DNA of 64,000 bases from Flavobacteriaceae bacterium (GCA_028279515.1 JANQNQ010000008.1:62001-126000); one strand, 5' to 3'. Shown: positions 45,883-53,428, counted from the first letter of the stretch. Numbers and translations are program-made. The notes: a model not told the origin generated them from the sequence alone.

Positions 45883-45913
45883 TTGCTTCGATAGCCAATA
45901 TCTTACTATCTTG
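45883..45913 (+). promoter_or_regulatory. Possible promoter of the SPFH gene
   Basis: TTG at 45883-45885 and TATCTTG at 45907-45913, 21 bases apart, close to but not exactly the TTG-N19-TAnnTTTG form; 28 bp before the SPFH start. Confidence 0.35.
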
Positions 45914-45941
45914 TAGCTTCAACTTATTAAAACAAAAAACT

Positions 45942-47072
45942 ATGGGGCTTTTTGACGAAATAAAGAAAAAACTCAGTCACGAATTTATTGACATCGTCGA
46001 GTGGTTAGATAACACCAACGACACCATTGTTCATCGCTTTGAACGCTACCAAAATGAAATCAAGAACGGAGCGCAACTGGTCGTTCGCGAAGGACAAATG
46101 GCCGTCTTCATCAACGAAGGGCAACTGGCCGATGTCTTTAAACCAGGAACCTATACCCTAAACACAGAGAACTTGCCGATTCTTGCCACACTAAAAGGAT
46201 GGAAATATGGTTTTAATAGTCCTTTTAAGGCGGAAGTATATTTTGTAAGCACACGCATCTTCACAGATGAAAAGTGGGGTACCAAAAATCCGATCACATT
46301 AAGCGACGATCGCTTTGGACTGGTCGAGATTCGTGCTTTCGGAACCTATACATTTAGAATTTCGGACCCTGGAAAGTTCATTGTCGACGTAGTTGGTACT
46401 GATGGAAATTTTACAAATTACGAGATCAACGAGCACTTAAAAAGCTTGATCGCCACTCGTTTTACAGACACTATTGGTGAAGCCAATCTGCCAATCGAAT
46501 TATATGCGGCTAACACAACCGAGCTTTCTGACACTTGCCAAGAAGTAATGCAGCCTGAATTTGCCCGTGTTGGAATCGACCTCGAGAAATTCTACATCGA
46601 AAATGTATCAATGCCCGAAGATCTCAAGAAAGAGATCTTTGAGTACAGTCGCCTCGATAAGCTCGACATGCAAAAGTTAGCACAATTCAAAGCTGCTAAA
46701 GCCATGGAAGAGGCCGCGAAAAACGAAGGCGGTACTGCTGGAGCCGGAATGGGTATGGGTATGGGCTTCGTGTTGGCACAACAAATGGGCAACATGATGA
46801 ACCCCAATCTAGGCCAAGCACAAAATACAGGTCAAGCACCGATGGCGCCGCCTCCAATTCCTGTTCAAGTACAATATTATTATGCAGCCAACGGACAACA
46901 GGCTGGACCCGTTACTTTTGATGCGCTAAAAGCATTGTTTGCCAGCAGAACGATCAATAAAGATTCGTTGGTCTGGAAACAAGGAATGGATAACTGGGCG
47001 CCGCTTAAAGAAGTGGAAGAGTTGAAGGCATTTTTAGGCGGAAGCACTCCACCACCCCTACCTAATTCGTAA
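45942..47072 (+). CDS. SPFH-domain protein with C-terminal GYF_2 domain (YdjI-like)
   Basis: 376 aa. It has an SPFH/band-7-type domain (about 25-240; VVREGQMAVFINEGQLADVFKPGTYTL), a Gly/Met-rich then Pro-rich linker (about 262-310; AGMGMGMGFVL) and a GYF_2/DUF4339 domain (about 312-365; NGQQAGPVTFDALKALFASRTINKDSLVWKQGMDNW). There is no signal peptide. The protein resembles the 'virion core protein-like' YdjI family, seen next to membrane-stress genes in other bacteria. A zinc-ribbon membrane protein follows. Role inferred: a membrane-associated scaffold. Confidence 0.88.
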   Translation: MGLFDEIKKKLSHEFIDIVEWLDNTNDTIVHRFERYQNEIKNGAQLVVREGQMAVFINEGQLADVFKPGTYTLNTENLPILATLKGWKYGFNSPFKAEVYFVSTRIFTDEKWGTKNPITLSDDRFGLVEIRAFGTYTFRISDPGKFIVDVVGTDGNFTNYEINEHLKSLIATRFTDTIGEANLPIELYAANTTELSDTCQEVMQPEFARVGIDLEKFYIENVSMPEDLKKEIFEYSRLDKLDMQKLAQFKAAKAMEEAAKNEGGTAGAGMGMGMGFVLAQQMGNMMNPNLGQAQNTGQAPMAPPPIPVQVQYYYAANGQQAGPVTFDALKALFASRTINKDSLVWKQGMDNWAPLKEVEELKAFLGGSTPPPLPNS

Positions 47073-47081
47073 GTTGAAGTT

Positions 47082-47149
47082 GTCATTCCGCGCTTGTCGC
47101 GGAATCTGTTAAATTTAACACGCTTGATTCCCGCATTCGCGGGAATGAC
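47082..47149. repeat. Dispersed palindromic repeat, copy 1 (dRS3/REP-like pair)
   Basis: Two imperfect palindromes, at 47082-47106 (GTCATTCCGCG...CGCGGAATC) and 47126-47149 (GATTCCCGCATTCGCGGGAATGAC in two parts), face each other across about 19 bp. The outer ends GTCATTCC and GGAATGAC are inverted repeats. A second pair of the same family is at 49406-49512. No transposase is nearby. Confidence 0.85.
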
Positions 47150-47152
47150 AGA

Positions 47153-48244
47153 ATGCAAGAACAAGAAGTAAAAAGATCAGAAGAGAAAAAGTCCTGCGCC
47201 AATTGCGGCGCAGAACTTAAATATAAGCCGGGATCGCAACAGCTGCTTTGTGATTATTGCGGTTATGAAGAGTTTATCGAACAAAGCAAAAGCAGTTTCG
47301 AAGAGCTCGAACTTCAGCATTATCTGCAAATCGTGGGTGACAAGGCCCACACCGACACCATTAGCCTTTTGCACTGTAAGAATTGCGGCGCCAATCAGCA
47401 TGTCGAAGAAAACTACAAGTCGCTCAAATGTGTGTATTGCAGCGAACCACTCATTCTTGAAGATGCACAAGACGAGGGCTGGATACTTCCGGGTGCTGTA
47501 GTCCCTTTTCAACTTGACAATAAAAAGGCGCGGCAGATCTTTAAACAATGGGTCAATGGGATTTGGTTTGCCCCTAACAAGCTCAAAAGAGCTGCTTTGG
47601 ACCCTGAAGGTATTCACGGACTCTATCTTCCATATTGGACCTTTGACTGTGATCTCAAAGCAGATTATGTTGGCAAACGTGGCGATCATTATTATGAGAC
47701 ACAGCGAATAAGGGCCTCAAACGGACAAATTCAACAACGACAAGTACGAAAGACCCGTTGGCGCCATGCTTCGGGTAATGTCAGTGGTTTTATCGATGAC
47801 ATCTTGATCAATGCTTCTGAAAAGAAACGCAGAGAAATTCCGCATAAAATATCACGGTGGAACATCAAAGAGTTGGTTCCTTTTAATGCAAAATATCTTT
47901 CGGGCTTTGTCACAGAAAAATATACGATCTCACTCAAAGATGGGCACCATCTTTCGTTTCAAAAAGCCAAAGACATTGCCTATACATGGATCCGCAGGGA
48001 TATTGGAGGTGACACACAGCGCATTCACCATGCTGATATCAATATTAGCAATGAGACCTTTAAGCATATCCTGCTCCCTGTGTACATTAGCAGTTATCGC
48101 TACAACGGAAAGGAGTACCATTTCTATGTAAATGGTCAGACCGGGGAAATCTCTGGAAAGCATCCGATCTCGTTCTGGAAGATCTTCTTTTTGGTACTTT
48201 TCATCATTGTCGTAATTGCCCTAATCGCTTTCTTTGCACAATGA
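47153..48244 (+). CDS. Double zinc-ribbon protein with C-terminal TM helix
   Basis: 363 aa. It has two four-cysteine zinc ribbons: CANCG...CDYCG (about 15-38) and CKNCG...CVYCS (about 75-102). A middle region with WVNGIWFAPNKLKRAA and LYLPYWTFDCDLKADYVGKRGDHYYET follows, then a single C-terminal TM helix (about 340-362). The start codon lies 3 bp after the palindromic repeat, so the insertion of the repeat has set the 5' end. It follows the SPFH-GYF gene and overlaps the phosphatase start by 4 bp. I have seen relatives labelled as TFIIB-type zinc ribbon or helicase PriA-like, but there is no helicase motif. Function unknown. Confidence 0.82.
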   Translation: MQEQEVKRSEEKKSCANCGAELKYKPGSQQLLCDYCGYEEFIEQSKSSFEELELQHYLQIVGDKAHTDTISLLHCKNCGANQHVEENYKSLKCVYCSEPLILEDAQDEGWILPGAVVPFQLDNKKARQIFKQWVNGIWFAPNKLKRAALDPEGIHGLYLPYWTFDCDLKADYVGKRGDHYYETQRIRASNGQIQQRQVRKTRWRHASGNVSGFIDDILINASEKKRREIPHKISRWNIKELVPFNAKYLSGFVTEKYTISLKDGHHLSFQKAKDIAYTWIRRDIGGDTQRIHHADINISNETFKHILLPVYISSYRYNGKEYHFYVNGQTGEISGKHPISFWKIFFLVLFIIVVIALIAFFAQ

Positions 48245-48978
48245 GCAGAACACTAGTAATTGGCGATATCCATGGTGCATTAAAAGCACTCGAACAAGTA
48301 CTGGGAAAGGCCCAAGTCACTACGGAGGACACATTGGTCTTTTTGGGTGACTACATGGACGGTTGGAGTGATGCTGCTCCCACACTTGATTTCTTGATCG
48401 AATTGAATTCCTCACATTCGTGTGTTTTTTTAAGAGGAAATCATGACGAACTGTGCCTCGAGTGGCTCATGGATGGAGAAGAGAATACGATGTGGTTACA
48501 TCATGGCGGACAAACCACGGTGGATTCTTACGCTGAAGCTTCCAACGAGCAGAAAAAGCTACATATGCAGTTTCTAATGGGACTCGATAACTTTCACCTC
48601 GATAAAAAGAATCGATTGTTTCTACATGCTGGTTTTACCAATATGCATGGCGTTTTACACGAATATTTTCCGAAGGTATTCTATTGGGATCGCACCTTGT
48701 GGGAAATGGCACTTTTAGTAGAAGAAATCGGTATTAAGAAAGTGCAGCGCTCCAGAGCTAATCCGCAACGATTAAAGCACTACCACGAAATCTACATCGG
48801 ACACACGCCCGTCACCCGTATCGGAAAGACCACTCCCGTAAAGGCCGCCAACGTTTGGAACATCGACACAGGCGCTGCCTTTAAAGGCCCATTATCTATT
48901 ATGGACGTGGATAGCAAGGAAGTATGGCAAAGTGATCCTGCCTATACATTCTATCCAAATGAGGATGGTCGAAATTAG
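48241..48978 (+). CDS. PPP-type metallophosphatase
   Basis: 245 aa, cytoplasmic. The phosphoesterase motifs are GDIHG (residues 7-11), GDYMDG (in place of GDxVDRG) and GNHDE, with later histidines in LFLHAGF and YIGHTPVTR. These are the metal and phosphate ligands of calcineurin-like serine/threonine or Ap4A-type phosphatases. The second motif lacks the usual Arg. The ATG overlaps the stop of the zinc-ribbon gene (ATGA), indicating coupling. The stop overlaps the minus-strand lipoprotein gene by 4 bp. Confidence 0.92.
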   Translation: MSRTLVIGDIHGALKALEQVLGKAQVTTEDTLVFLGDYMDGWSDAAPTLDFLIELNSSHSCVFLRGNHDELCLEWLMDGEENTMWLHHGGQTTVDSYAEASNEQKKLHMQFLMGLDNFHLDKKNRLFLHAGFTNMHGVLHEYFPKVFYWDRTLWEMALLVEEIGIKKVQRSRANPQRLKHYHEIYIGHTPVTRIGKTTPVKAANVWNIDTGAAFKGPLSIMDVDSKEVWQSDPAYTFYPNEDGRN

Positions 48979-49349
48979 TTGGGTCGTAATCGTATTTCGA
49001 CCTCAGCGGTGATTACATGACATTCGTCCTCCGTGACTCTTATAGCATTCGAAGCGAACGTTTGGTATCCTTGTTTGCTTACAGTGAGTATGTAATTTCC
49101 AGCGCGCTCCCATGCACCCAAGAATACTTGGTTTCCTTCAAGATTTTCTAAGGTTTCTGTGTAGCTTCCATCGGTGGCTATTGCCAAGACTCCGTCGGTA
49201 AGAATAGCATCGGTCGTATCATCTTTAACGGTAACCGATAGCCCTGCCACCAACACTTCGGTACAGTTGATCGGATCATTGTTATCATCATTGGTACTAC
49301 ATGACCACGATAGGGTGACTATGAGCAATAGTCCTACTAACTTTTTCAT
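48975..49349 (-). CDS. Small lipoprotein with carboxypeptidase regulatory-like fold
   Basis: 124 aa with a lipoprotein signal (MKKLVGLLLIVTLSWSC, Cys17). The mature part is a single beta-sandwich resembling PEGA/carboxypeptidase regulatory-like domains (LSVTVKDDTTDAIL, ...GAWERAGNYILTVSKQGYQTF). It is probably anchored to the outer membrane. It is convergent with the phosphatase, overlapping by 4 bp. A pair of dispersed palindromic repeats lies about 57 bp upstream of its start. Function unknown. Confidence 0.8.
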   Translation of the reverse strand: MKKLVGLLLIVTLSWSCSTNDDNNDPINCTEVLVAGLSVTVKDDTTDAILTDGVLAIATDGSYTETLENLEGNQVFLGAWERAGNYILTVSKQGYQTFASNAIRVTEDECHVITAEVEIRLRPN

Positions 49350-49405
49350 TGTGATAAGGTTTCTTTATAGATGTACGTTTGAAGTGAGGGTTGCGTATGT
49401 CTTTT

Positions 49406-49512
49406 GTCATTCCCGCGAAGGCGGGAATCTTTTTCTTAGTAGTAGAATTTCAACTAAACGTATAAACGACTTAAAGTTGCCAACGAGAGATTCCCGCCTT
49501 CGCGGGAATGAC
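49406..49512. repeat. Dispersed palindromic repeat, copy 2 (dRS3/REP-like pair)
   Basis: GTCATTCCCGCGAAGGCGGG is followed by AATC (49406-49429), and its inverted partner GATTCCCGCC...GGGAATGAC is at 49489-49512, about 59 bp apart. Between them lies AT-rich sequence without an ORF. It is the same family as 47082-47149. The core ATTCCCGCGNNGGCGGGAAT is like the dRS3-type repeats known from Neisseria and many other genomes. Confidence 0.88.
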
Positions 49513-49515
49513 ACT

Positions 49516-49542
49516 AAAAACCCGCTTCATGAAGCGGGTTTT
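49516..49542. terminator. Bidirectional terminator
   Basis: The perfect palindrome AACCCGCTTCATGAAGCGGGTT (two 11-base halves) is flanked by A and T tracts, directly after the TPR gene stop on the minus strand. Confidence 0.85.
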
Positions 49543-49543
49543 C

Positions 49544-50098
49544 TTAATCTAACAATGTTTGAAAGAGGTTCTTTGCGTTCTTCTTTTGATTGCGCGCTTG
49601 TTTTTCCTCTTTCGCTTGTTGTTGCTTGGCTTCGATACGCTTGATCTCTTGGTCCATATGGCTTCTGAAGCTGTTGTTCAAACCAAGCTTTTTTGCTTGT
49701 TTAAAATGCTTCATTGCTTTCTGGAACTTTTCGACCTTTTCGAAGAGGATGCCTTTATAAAAGGTCAATACCGCCGTATCTGCGCCAGGAATTTTCATTC
49801 CGATGCTCAATACGCGCTTAGCTTCGGCGTATTCATCCATCCAAATCAACAAGCCAATGTAATAGCTATATGTAGGCACATAGGTATGGTCGATGCTCAA
49901 GGCCATTTGGTAATGGTATTTGGCGTTCTTGTAATCGCTCATTTGCTCTTCAAAGATTCGACCCATCAAATAGTGTGCACCTACATGTTGGCTATCACCA
50001 CTGATTACGTATTGCAATTTTTCAATGCACTGTTCAACATCGTACGGATAGTTGTCCAATGCCTGAATGAACAATACTTCTTGTGCATTAATTGCCAT
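49544..50098 (-). CDS. Tetratricopeptide repeat protein
   Basis: 184 aa, soluble, no signal peptide. It has about four TPR units (CIEKLQYVISGDSQHVGAHYLMGRIFEE; NAKYHYQMALSIDHTYVPTYSYYIGLL; AKRVLSIGMKIPGADTAVLTFYKGIL; KAMKHFKQAKKLG), followed by a basic, Gln-rich coil (about 150-175; KQQQAKEEKQARNQKKNAK). It is a protein-interaction adaptor. It lies downstream of rtcB on the same strand, but a structured repeat separates the two. Partner unknown. Confidence 0.85.
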   Translation of the reverse strand: MAINAQEVLFIQALDNYPYDVEQCIEKLQYVISGDSQHVGAHYLMGRIFEEQMSDYKNAKYHYQMALSIDHTYVPTYSYYIGLLIWMDEYAEAKRVLSIGMKIPGADTAVLTFYKGILFEKVEKFQKAMKHFKQAKKLGLNNSFRSHMDQEIKRIEAKQQQAKEEKQARNQKKNAKNLFQTLLD

Positions 50099-50119
50099 GA
50101 TTTCTATTTTCTTATTTGG

Positions 50120-50224
50120 GCATTCCCTCTTTCGTTAAAACTTCAGAGGGTCGGGCTATTCGCTGTATCCCTGTAGTGAGTTTACCACTACTACAGGGGA
50201 TGCCGCTGCTATCCCTAATGCGGT
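50120..50224 (-). repeat. Flavobacterial structured intergenic repeat
   Basis: This fills the rtcB-TPR gap. Features: stem CCCTGTAG/CTACAGGG (50169-50176 and 50191-50198), flanked by GTCGGGCTATTCGCTGTAT on one side and GATGCCGCTGCTATCCCTAA on the other; a second small stem CCCTCT/AGAGGG lies near 50125-50149. From memory, elements with GGGATAGNAGCGGNATCC ... ATAGCCCGACCC recur in many flavobacterial genomes with variable central stems. Here it reads in the rtcB direction. Function unknown. Confidence 0.7.
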
Positions 50225-50226
50225 TA

Positions 50227-51624
50227 TTAATTTTTATCCATTCGTACGATCTTCGGAGTAAATTTTCCAACGACCTCGACCAATTCGGTCTGATGGGCCA
50301 TGACTTTTTCAATGTTTTTATAAGCCATTGGCGCTTCGTCCAAACCGCCACCGATCAAGGTAACCCCATGATCTTTCAATACTTTCTTCACATCACTTTG
50401 CGTGATCGAAGTCCTTGCCGCTCGTCGCGACAAAACACGTCCGGCTCCGTGCGATGCAGAAGCCAAGGATTCAGGATGTCCTTTTCCACGAACGATGAAG
50501 CCTGGAGTCGTCATCGAGCCTGGGATGATCCCCAACACATTTTCCTGTGCTGGCGTCGCTCCTTTTCGGTGTACGATCATCTCTTTTCCATCCACTTGCT
50601 CTTTCCAAGCAAAGTTGTGGTGATTTTCGACCACCGCTATCGGGCGCGATCCCATACGCTTTGACAAACGCTTATGAATATCGTGATGACAAGCCGAAGC
50701 ATAATCCCCAGCCAAATTCATCGCCAACCAATATTCTTGTCCGTCGTGCGTGTTCAAGTCCAACCAAGCCAAATGTTTGGCCTCCTGCGGAAGCGGTGTC
50801 TGCTGCATCGCCATTTTGGTATAGTGCTTCGCAATATTGAAGCCCAATCCACGTGATCCACTATGTGACAACACACCTACATAATTGCCGGGTGGTACAC
50901 CAAACTCGTTTTGCTCATCCAATACCTCAACGATACCGAACTCTACAAAGTGGTTTCCACCACCCGAGGTTCCCAATTGCTTGTAGGCCTTGTCCTTTAG
51001 TTTTTTCACCAAAGGAATGTCCTGAAATTCCGAACGTTCAAAGATCTCGTGATCATTCAAATTCTTGTGAACTTCATAGGCCCCAAACTTGGTGTGAGCT
51101 TGCAACATGTTCATGTACTTGTCTTTGTGTCCTTCTAAATACGAAGGCGTGATATCATGAATGCTTAAACACATTCTACATCCGATATCAACCCCCACTC
51201 CGTAAGGAATGACTGCATTCTCGGTAGCCAATACACCTCCGATTGGCAGACCATACCCTGCATGCGCATCGGGCATCAAGGCACCGGCCTTGGCCACAGG
51301 AAGCTTCAGTGCTGTATACAACTGACGCTTTGCCTCATCTTGGATGTCATTCTCACCAAAGATGGTAAACGGTGCGCGTGTTGCATTTAACTTCTGAGCT
51401 TCCACCTTTACGGGAGCTATCAATGCTTCGGCGATCTTTCCGAAGATACCATCGTCCTTGTATTTTTCAGGATCTTTCAAGACGGTCTTTAATCGTTGTA
51501 AGACCTTGTCTTTACGTTCGCGTTTGTAGTGACGCAGCATGGCATCAATCGCGATGCTGATCACTTTTCCTTGCGGATATCCTATTGCTATGAGGTCTTT
51601 ACCTCGTAATTTTAATTTTGCCAT
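50227..51624 (-). CDS. rtcB: RtcB-family RNA ligase
   Basis: 465 aa; the Met at 51624 (MAKLKLRGKDL) is preferred over the upstream Met at 51645. It joins RNA 2',3'-cyclic phosphate or 3'-phosphate ends to 5'-OH ends using GTP and Mn2+. Visible ligands and motifs: GVDIGCRMCLS (metal-binding Asp and Cys), LGTSGGGNHFVEFG, SHSGSRGLGFNIAKHY, VENHHNFAWKE, HRKGATPA and ASHGAGRVLSRRAA (the His nucleophile of RtcB lies in this type of block). It starts 10 bp after the PcfJ gene on the same strand, so they form an operon. No RtcA, Archease or RtcR is seen nearby. Confidence 0.95.
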   Translation of the reverse strand: MAKLKLRGKDLIAIGYPQGKVISIAIDAMLRHYKRERKDKVLQRLKTVLKDPEKYKDDGIFGKIAEALIAPVKVEAQKLNATRAPFTIFGENDIQDEAKRQLYTALKLPVAKAGALMPDAHAGYGLPIGGVLATENAVIPYGVGVDIGCRMCLSIHDITPSYLEGHKDKYMNMLQAHTKFGAYEVHKNLNDHEIFERSEFQDIPLVKKLKDKAYKQLGTSGGGNHFVEFGIVEVLDEQNEFGVPPGNYVGVLSHSGSRGLGFNIAKHYTKMAMQQTPLPQEAKHLAWLDLNTHDGQEYWLAMNLAGDYASACHHDIHKRLSKRMGSRPIAVVENHHNFAWKEQVDGKEMIVHRKGATPAQENVLGIIPGSMTTPGFIVRGKGHPESLASASHGAGRVLSRRAARTSITQSDVKKVLKDHGVTLIGGGLDEAPMAYKNIEKVMAHQTELVEVVGKFTPKIVRMDKN

Positions 51625-51634
51625 TTTCTTTGTT

Positions 51635-52888
51635 TTAATATGCATACTTGCTCATGGTCAAGCCCACTTCCTTCATCCAAGATTTGATAATTTTCAGATC
51701 TTCTTTCGAAGGTGTTTCGTTAAATCGGGCTCTCGCCTGAACAATCTTCAATTGCTTCGGATTCACTTCGATGGTCACTGACCGACCCATAAGCTCTTCC
51801 TCTTCATTATACGTTCTTAGAGAGAATATGGCACTGTTACCTCGGGCACAGTTTTCACTGTAAGAAGCCACACAGTGACCCATCTTTCTCCCTTCTTTAA
51901 AGAGCTCGATCGAGTTACAAAGTTCTTCGATGCGATAGGATGCAACTTCTTTGTCGTTGACCTTGTCCTGAGTGAAAGGCTCGATTCCAGAAGCTTTCCA
52001 TTTTTTAAGGTTTTTCTTCTGGTTTTCGAGATACACTCGTTCGTGCCATGCTTCCGACAATCGCATCAATCCATTATAGGATCTTCCCTTTATCGAAAAG
52101 TCTTGGTTTTCACGCTTGGCATTCTCAATATAATCCAATATTCCGTAGAACTCTTGGTGATTAAGTCGTTCTTCTTTACAGAAAAACTGCACCACCGAAC
52201 CCCAGAACGGATCGTCCAGCCGATTGTCATCGACCAATCGCGAATTCACGATCATGTCTCCAATCCAAGGCTTTGGATCATTGGCGAATACCTTGGCCCT
52301 TTTCATGGCGTGTTCTACTGGGTATGTCCCTTTCAAATTTAAGAAGGCATGCGCCATCTTTTTGGTAAACCCAGTTGGAAAATTTGGCAGACTGAACAAA
52401 CTTCTTCCGCGTGCCAACTCTACATACCACTTCATGTGTGCGTGGTTGTTGTAGTAAAAGGTACGCATCAAAAAGGGCGGTGTCTTATACAACTCAAAGC
52501 AATGCTTGATCAATTCATTGAGCTGTTTTTCGGCCGATAGTCCATCTCTTTTCCAATCTTCCACAGGTCGTACCATCTTGTCACCAAATAGTGCCATTCG
52601 AAATAACACCTGCACATAACTCAAGTTATTTAGTATCATAAAGCAACGCTCGTAATACAAATGCAGCAACATTCTTTTAAAAATGGCACGACGCCATTGA
52701 TACTTGCCTTTTCCTAAGCGAGAGAAATAGAACCTCAAATTCTCTTCTAAGCTCTCTCCTTTGTCTATGGTCCCGCTGTCTTCGTCATATAATTTACGAA
52801 CCATGCTGACAAATTGGGAGGTCTCTTTTCCTTTTTTTATCAGATAGATCTTCCTTGAATCTATGTTGATATCAAATTGTGTTTTCAT
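51635..52888 (-). CDS. PcfJ-domain protein
   Basis: 417 aa from the Met at 52888 (MKTQFDINIDSRK); the in-frame ORF runs up to 52948. The C-terminal half is PcfJ-like (PF14284): ELCNSIELFKEGRKMGHCVASYSENC, SAIFSLR, VTIEV and a closing VQARARFNETP segment. PcfJ was named on an enterococcal conjugative plasmid, but chromosomal copies have no known role. The N-terminal half is helical and basic. Tight spacing to rtcB (10 bp) argues for a shared RNA-related function; that is inference. Confidence 0.85.
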   Translation of the reverse strand: MKTQFDINIDSRKIYLIKKGKETSQFVSMVRKLYDEDSGTIDKGESLEENLRFYFSRLGKGKYQWRRAIFKRMLLHLYYERCFMILNNLSYVQVLFRMALFGDKMVRPVEDWKRDGLSAEKQLNELIKHCFELYKTPPFLMRTFYYNNHAHMKWYVELARGRSLFSLPNFPTGFTKKMAHAFLNLKGTYPVEHAMKRAKVFANDPKPWIGDMIVNSRLVDDNRLDDPFWGSVVQFFCKEERLNHQEFYGILDYIENAKRENQDFSIKGRSYNGLMRLSEAWHERVYLENQKKNLKKWKASGIEPFTQDKVNDKEVASYRIEELCNSIELFKEGRKMGHCVASYSENCARGNSAIFSLRTYNEEEELMGRSVTIEVNPKQLKIVQARARFNETPSKEDLKIIKSWMKEVGLTMSKYAY

Positions 52889-53008
52889 ACTAATTTCGTT
52901 TTTAATTCTTGCTTTTCTGAAAACATCAATCCTTGATATCTTCAGCATTCTAAGGGTTTTTCCTCTGATTTCGCATCTATTGTTCTGTTTTAAATCGTTA
53001 AAAAATAA

Positions 53009-53038
53009 AAGCCCGATCCTGTGAAGAACCGGGCTTTC
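53009..53038 (-). terminator. Terminator-like hairpin upstream of the PcfJ gene
   Basis: The stem AAAGCCCG/CGGGCTTT is followed on the minus strand by a T-rich tail. It ends the second small transcript unit and would attenuate read-through into pcfJ. Between it and pcfJ (52889-53008) I see no gene or clear promoter. Confidence 0.75.
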
Positions 53039-53060
53039 TATTGTGCATAATCATTCCTCG

Positions 53061-53159
53061 TCAAAAAGGAATATTCCGTTCTTCTATGCCATATCGGTGG
53101 ATCTGGTCTACGGTACCGATCCAACCTATGACTGTGCTATGTGTGACTACTTTGTTCAT
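53061..53159 (-). CDS. Possible 32-aa small ORF in the PcfJ upstream region
   Basis: ATG at 53159, stop at 53061. The peptide starts MNKVVTHSTVIGWIGTVDQI and ends in ERNIPF. It lies between two terminator hairpins, in a stretch that can also fold (GGATC/GATCC and ATTCCT/AGGAAT stems). It could be a real small protein, a leader peptide or a chance ORF within a structured RNA. Confidence 0.3.
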   Translation of the reverse strand: MNKVVTHSTVIGWIGTVDQIHRYGIEERNIPF

Positions 53160-53168
53160 TTTCGGGAA

Positions 53169-53201
53169 TAAAAAAACCCGAGTCTTTTATGGAACTCGGG
53201 T
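53169..53201 (-). terminator. Intrinsic terminator after the first small unit
   Basis: The stem ACCCGAGT/ACTCGGGT has a 10-nt loop and is followed by seven T on the minus strand. Confidence 0.88.
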
Positions 53202-53226
53202 CTGTTTTATCTTGAGTTGTTATACG

Positions 53227-53316
53227 CTATCTAAAACATTTAGCCATACCCGAGCCGCAGCTTGTACTATCCAGTACTATGCTGTTAAATCCATATGTCG
53301 AGTTTGTTAAATGCAT
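53227..53316 (-). CDS. Possible 29-aa small ORF behind a strong promoter
   Basis: ATG at 53316 preceded by an A-rich stretch (AAATTTAAAAAG), stop TAG at 53227. The peptide begins MHLTNSTYGFNSIVLDSTSC and ends GSGMAKCFR, with two cysteines and a Gly/Ser cluster. It is the only ORF between the promoter at 53399-53428 and the terminator at 53169-53201, so the transcript is either a small-protein mRNA or a structured RNA. No modifying enzyme of the RiPP type is seen nearby. Confidence 0.4.
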   Translation of the reverse strand: MHLTNSTYGFNSIVLDSTSCGSGMAKCFR

Positions 53317-53364
53317 CTTTTTAAATTTTGTTTTTTGATGGCTTCATTGCCAAAATTCGTTTGT

Positions 53365-53395
53365 CCTCTGAAGTGTCTTTATGACACGAAAGAGG
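53365..53395 (-). ncRNA. 5'-terminal hairpin of the leader transcript
   Basis: CCTCT/AGAGG and GTGTC/GACAC pair around a 5-nt loop with a symmetrical 3x3 internal loop. The predicted transcription start is at or within 2 nt of the base of this stem, so the RNA would begin with a near-blunt hairpin, a feature that often protects RNA 5' ends. Confidence 0.55.
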
Positions 53396-53398
53396 ATG

Positions 53399-53428
53399 CA
53401 AATATAGGTTCTAGTTTCAATTTTGCAA
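53399..53428 (-). promoter_or_regulatory. Consensus Bacteroidota promoter reading toward pcfJ
   Basis: On the minus strand TTG (53428-53426), exactly 19 bases, then TATATTTG (53406-53399). This is a perfect -33/-7 pair. The predicted start is near 53394. Confidence 0.85.

Noticed and set aside
47177-47689. 170-codon minus-strand ORF over the zinc-ribbon gene
   Set aside because: Antisense to a gene with clear CxxC zinc ribbons and proper spacing to both neighbours.
49559-50176. 205-codon plus-strand ORF over the TPR gene
   Set aside because: Antisense to a convincing TPR protein, no family motif, and it runs into the dispersed repeat.
50116-50664. 182-codon plus-strand ORF over the rtcB 3' end
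   Set aside because: Antisense shadow of rtcB; its composition is not protein-like.
53041-53400. tRNA or known Y-RNA gene upstream of pcfJ
   Set aside because: No cloverleaf with a standard T-arm could be traced; only local hairpins are supported, so it is reported as structured sequence of unknown type.
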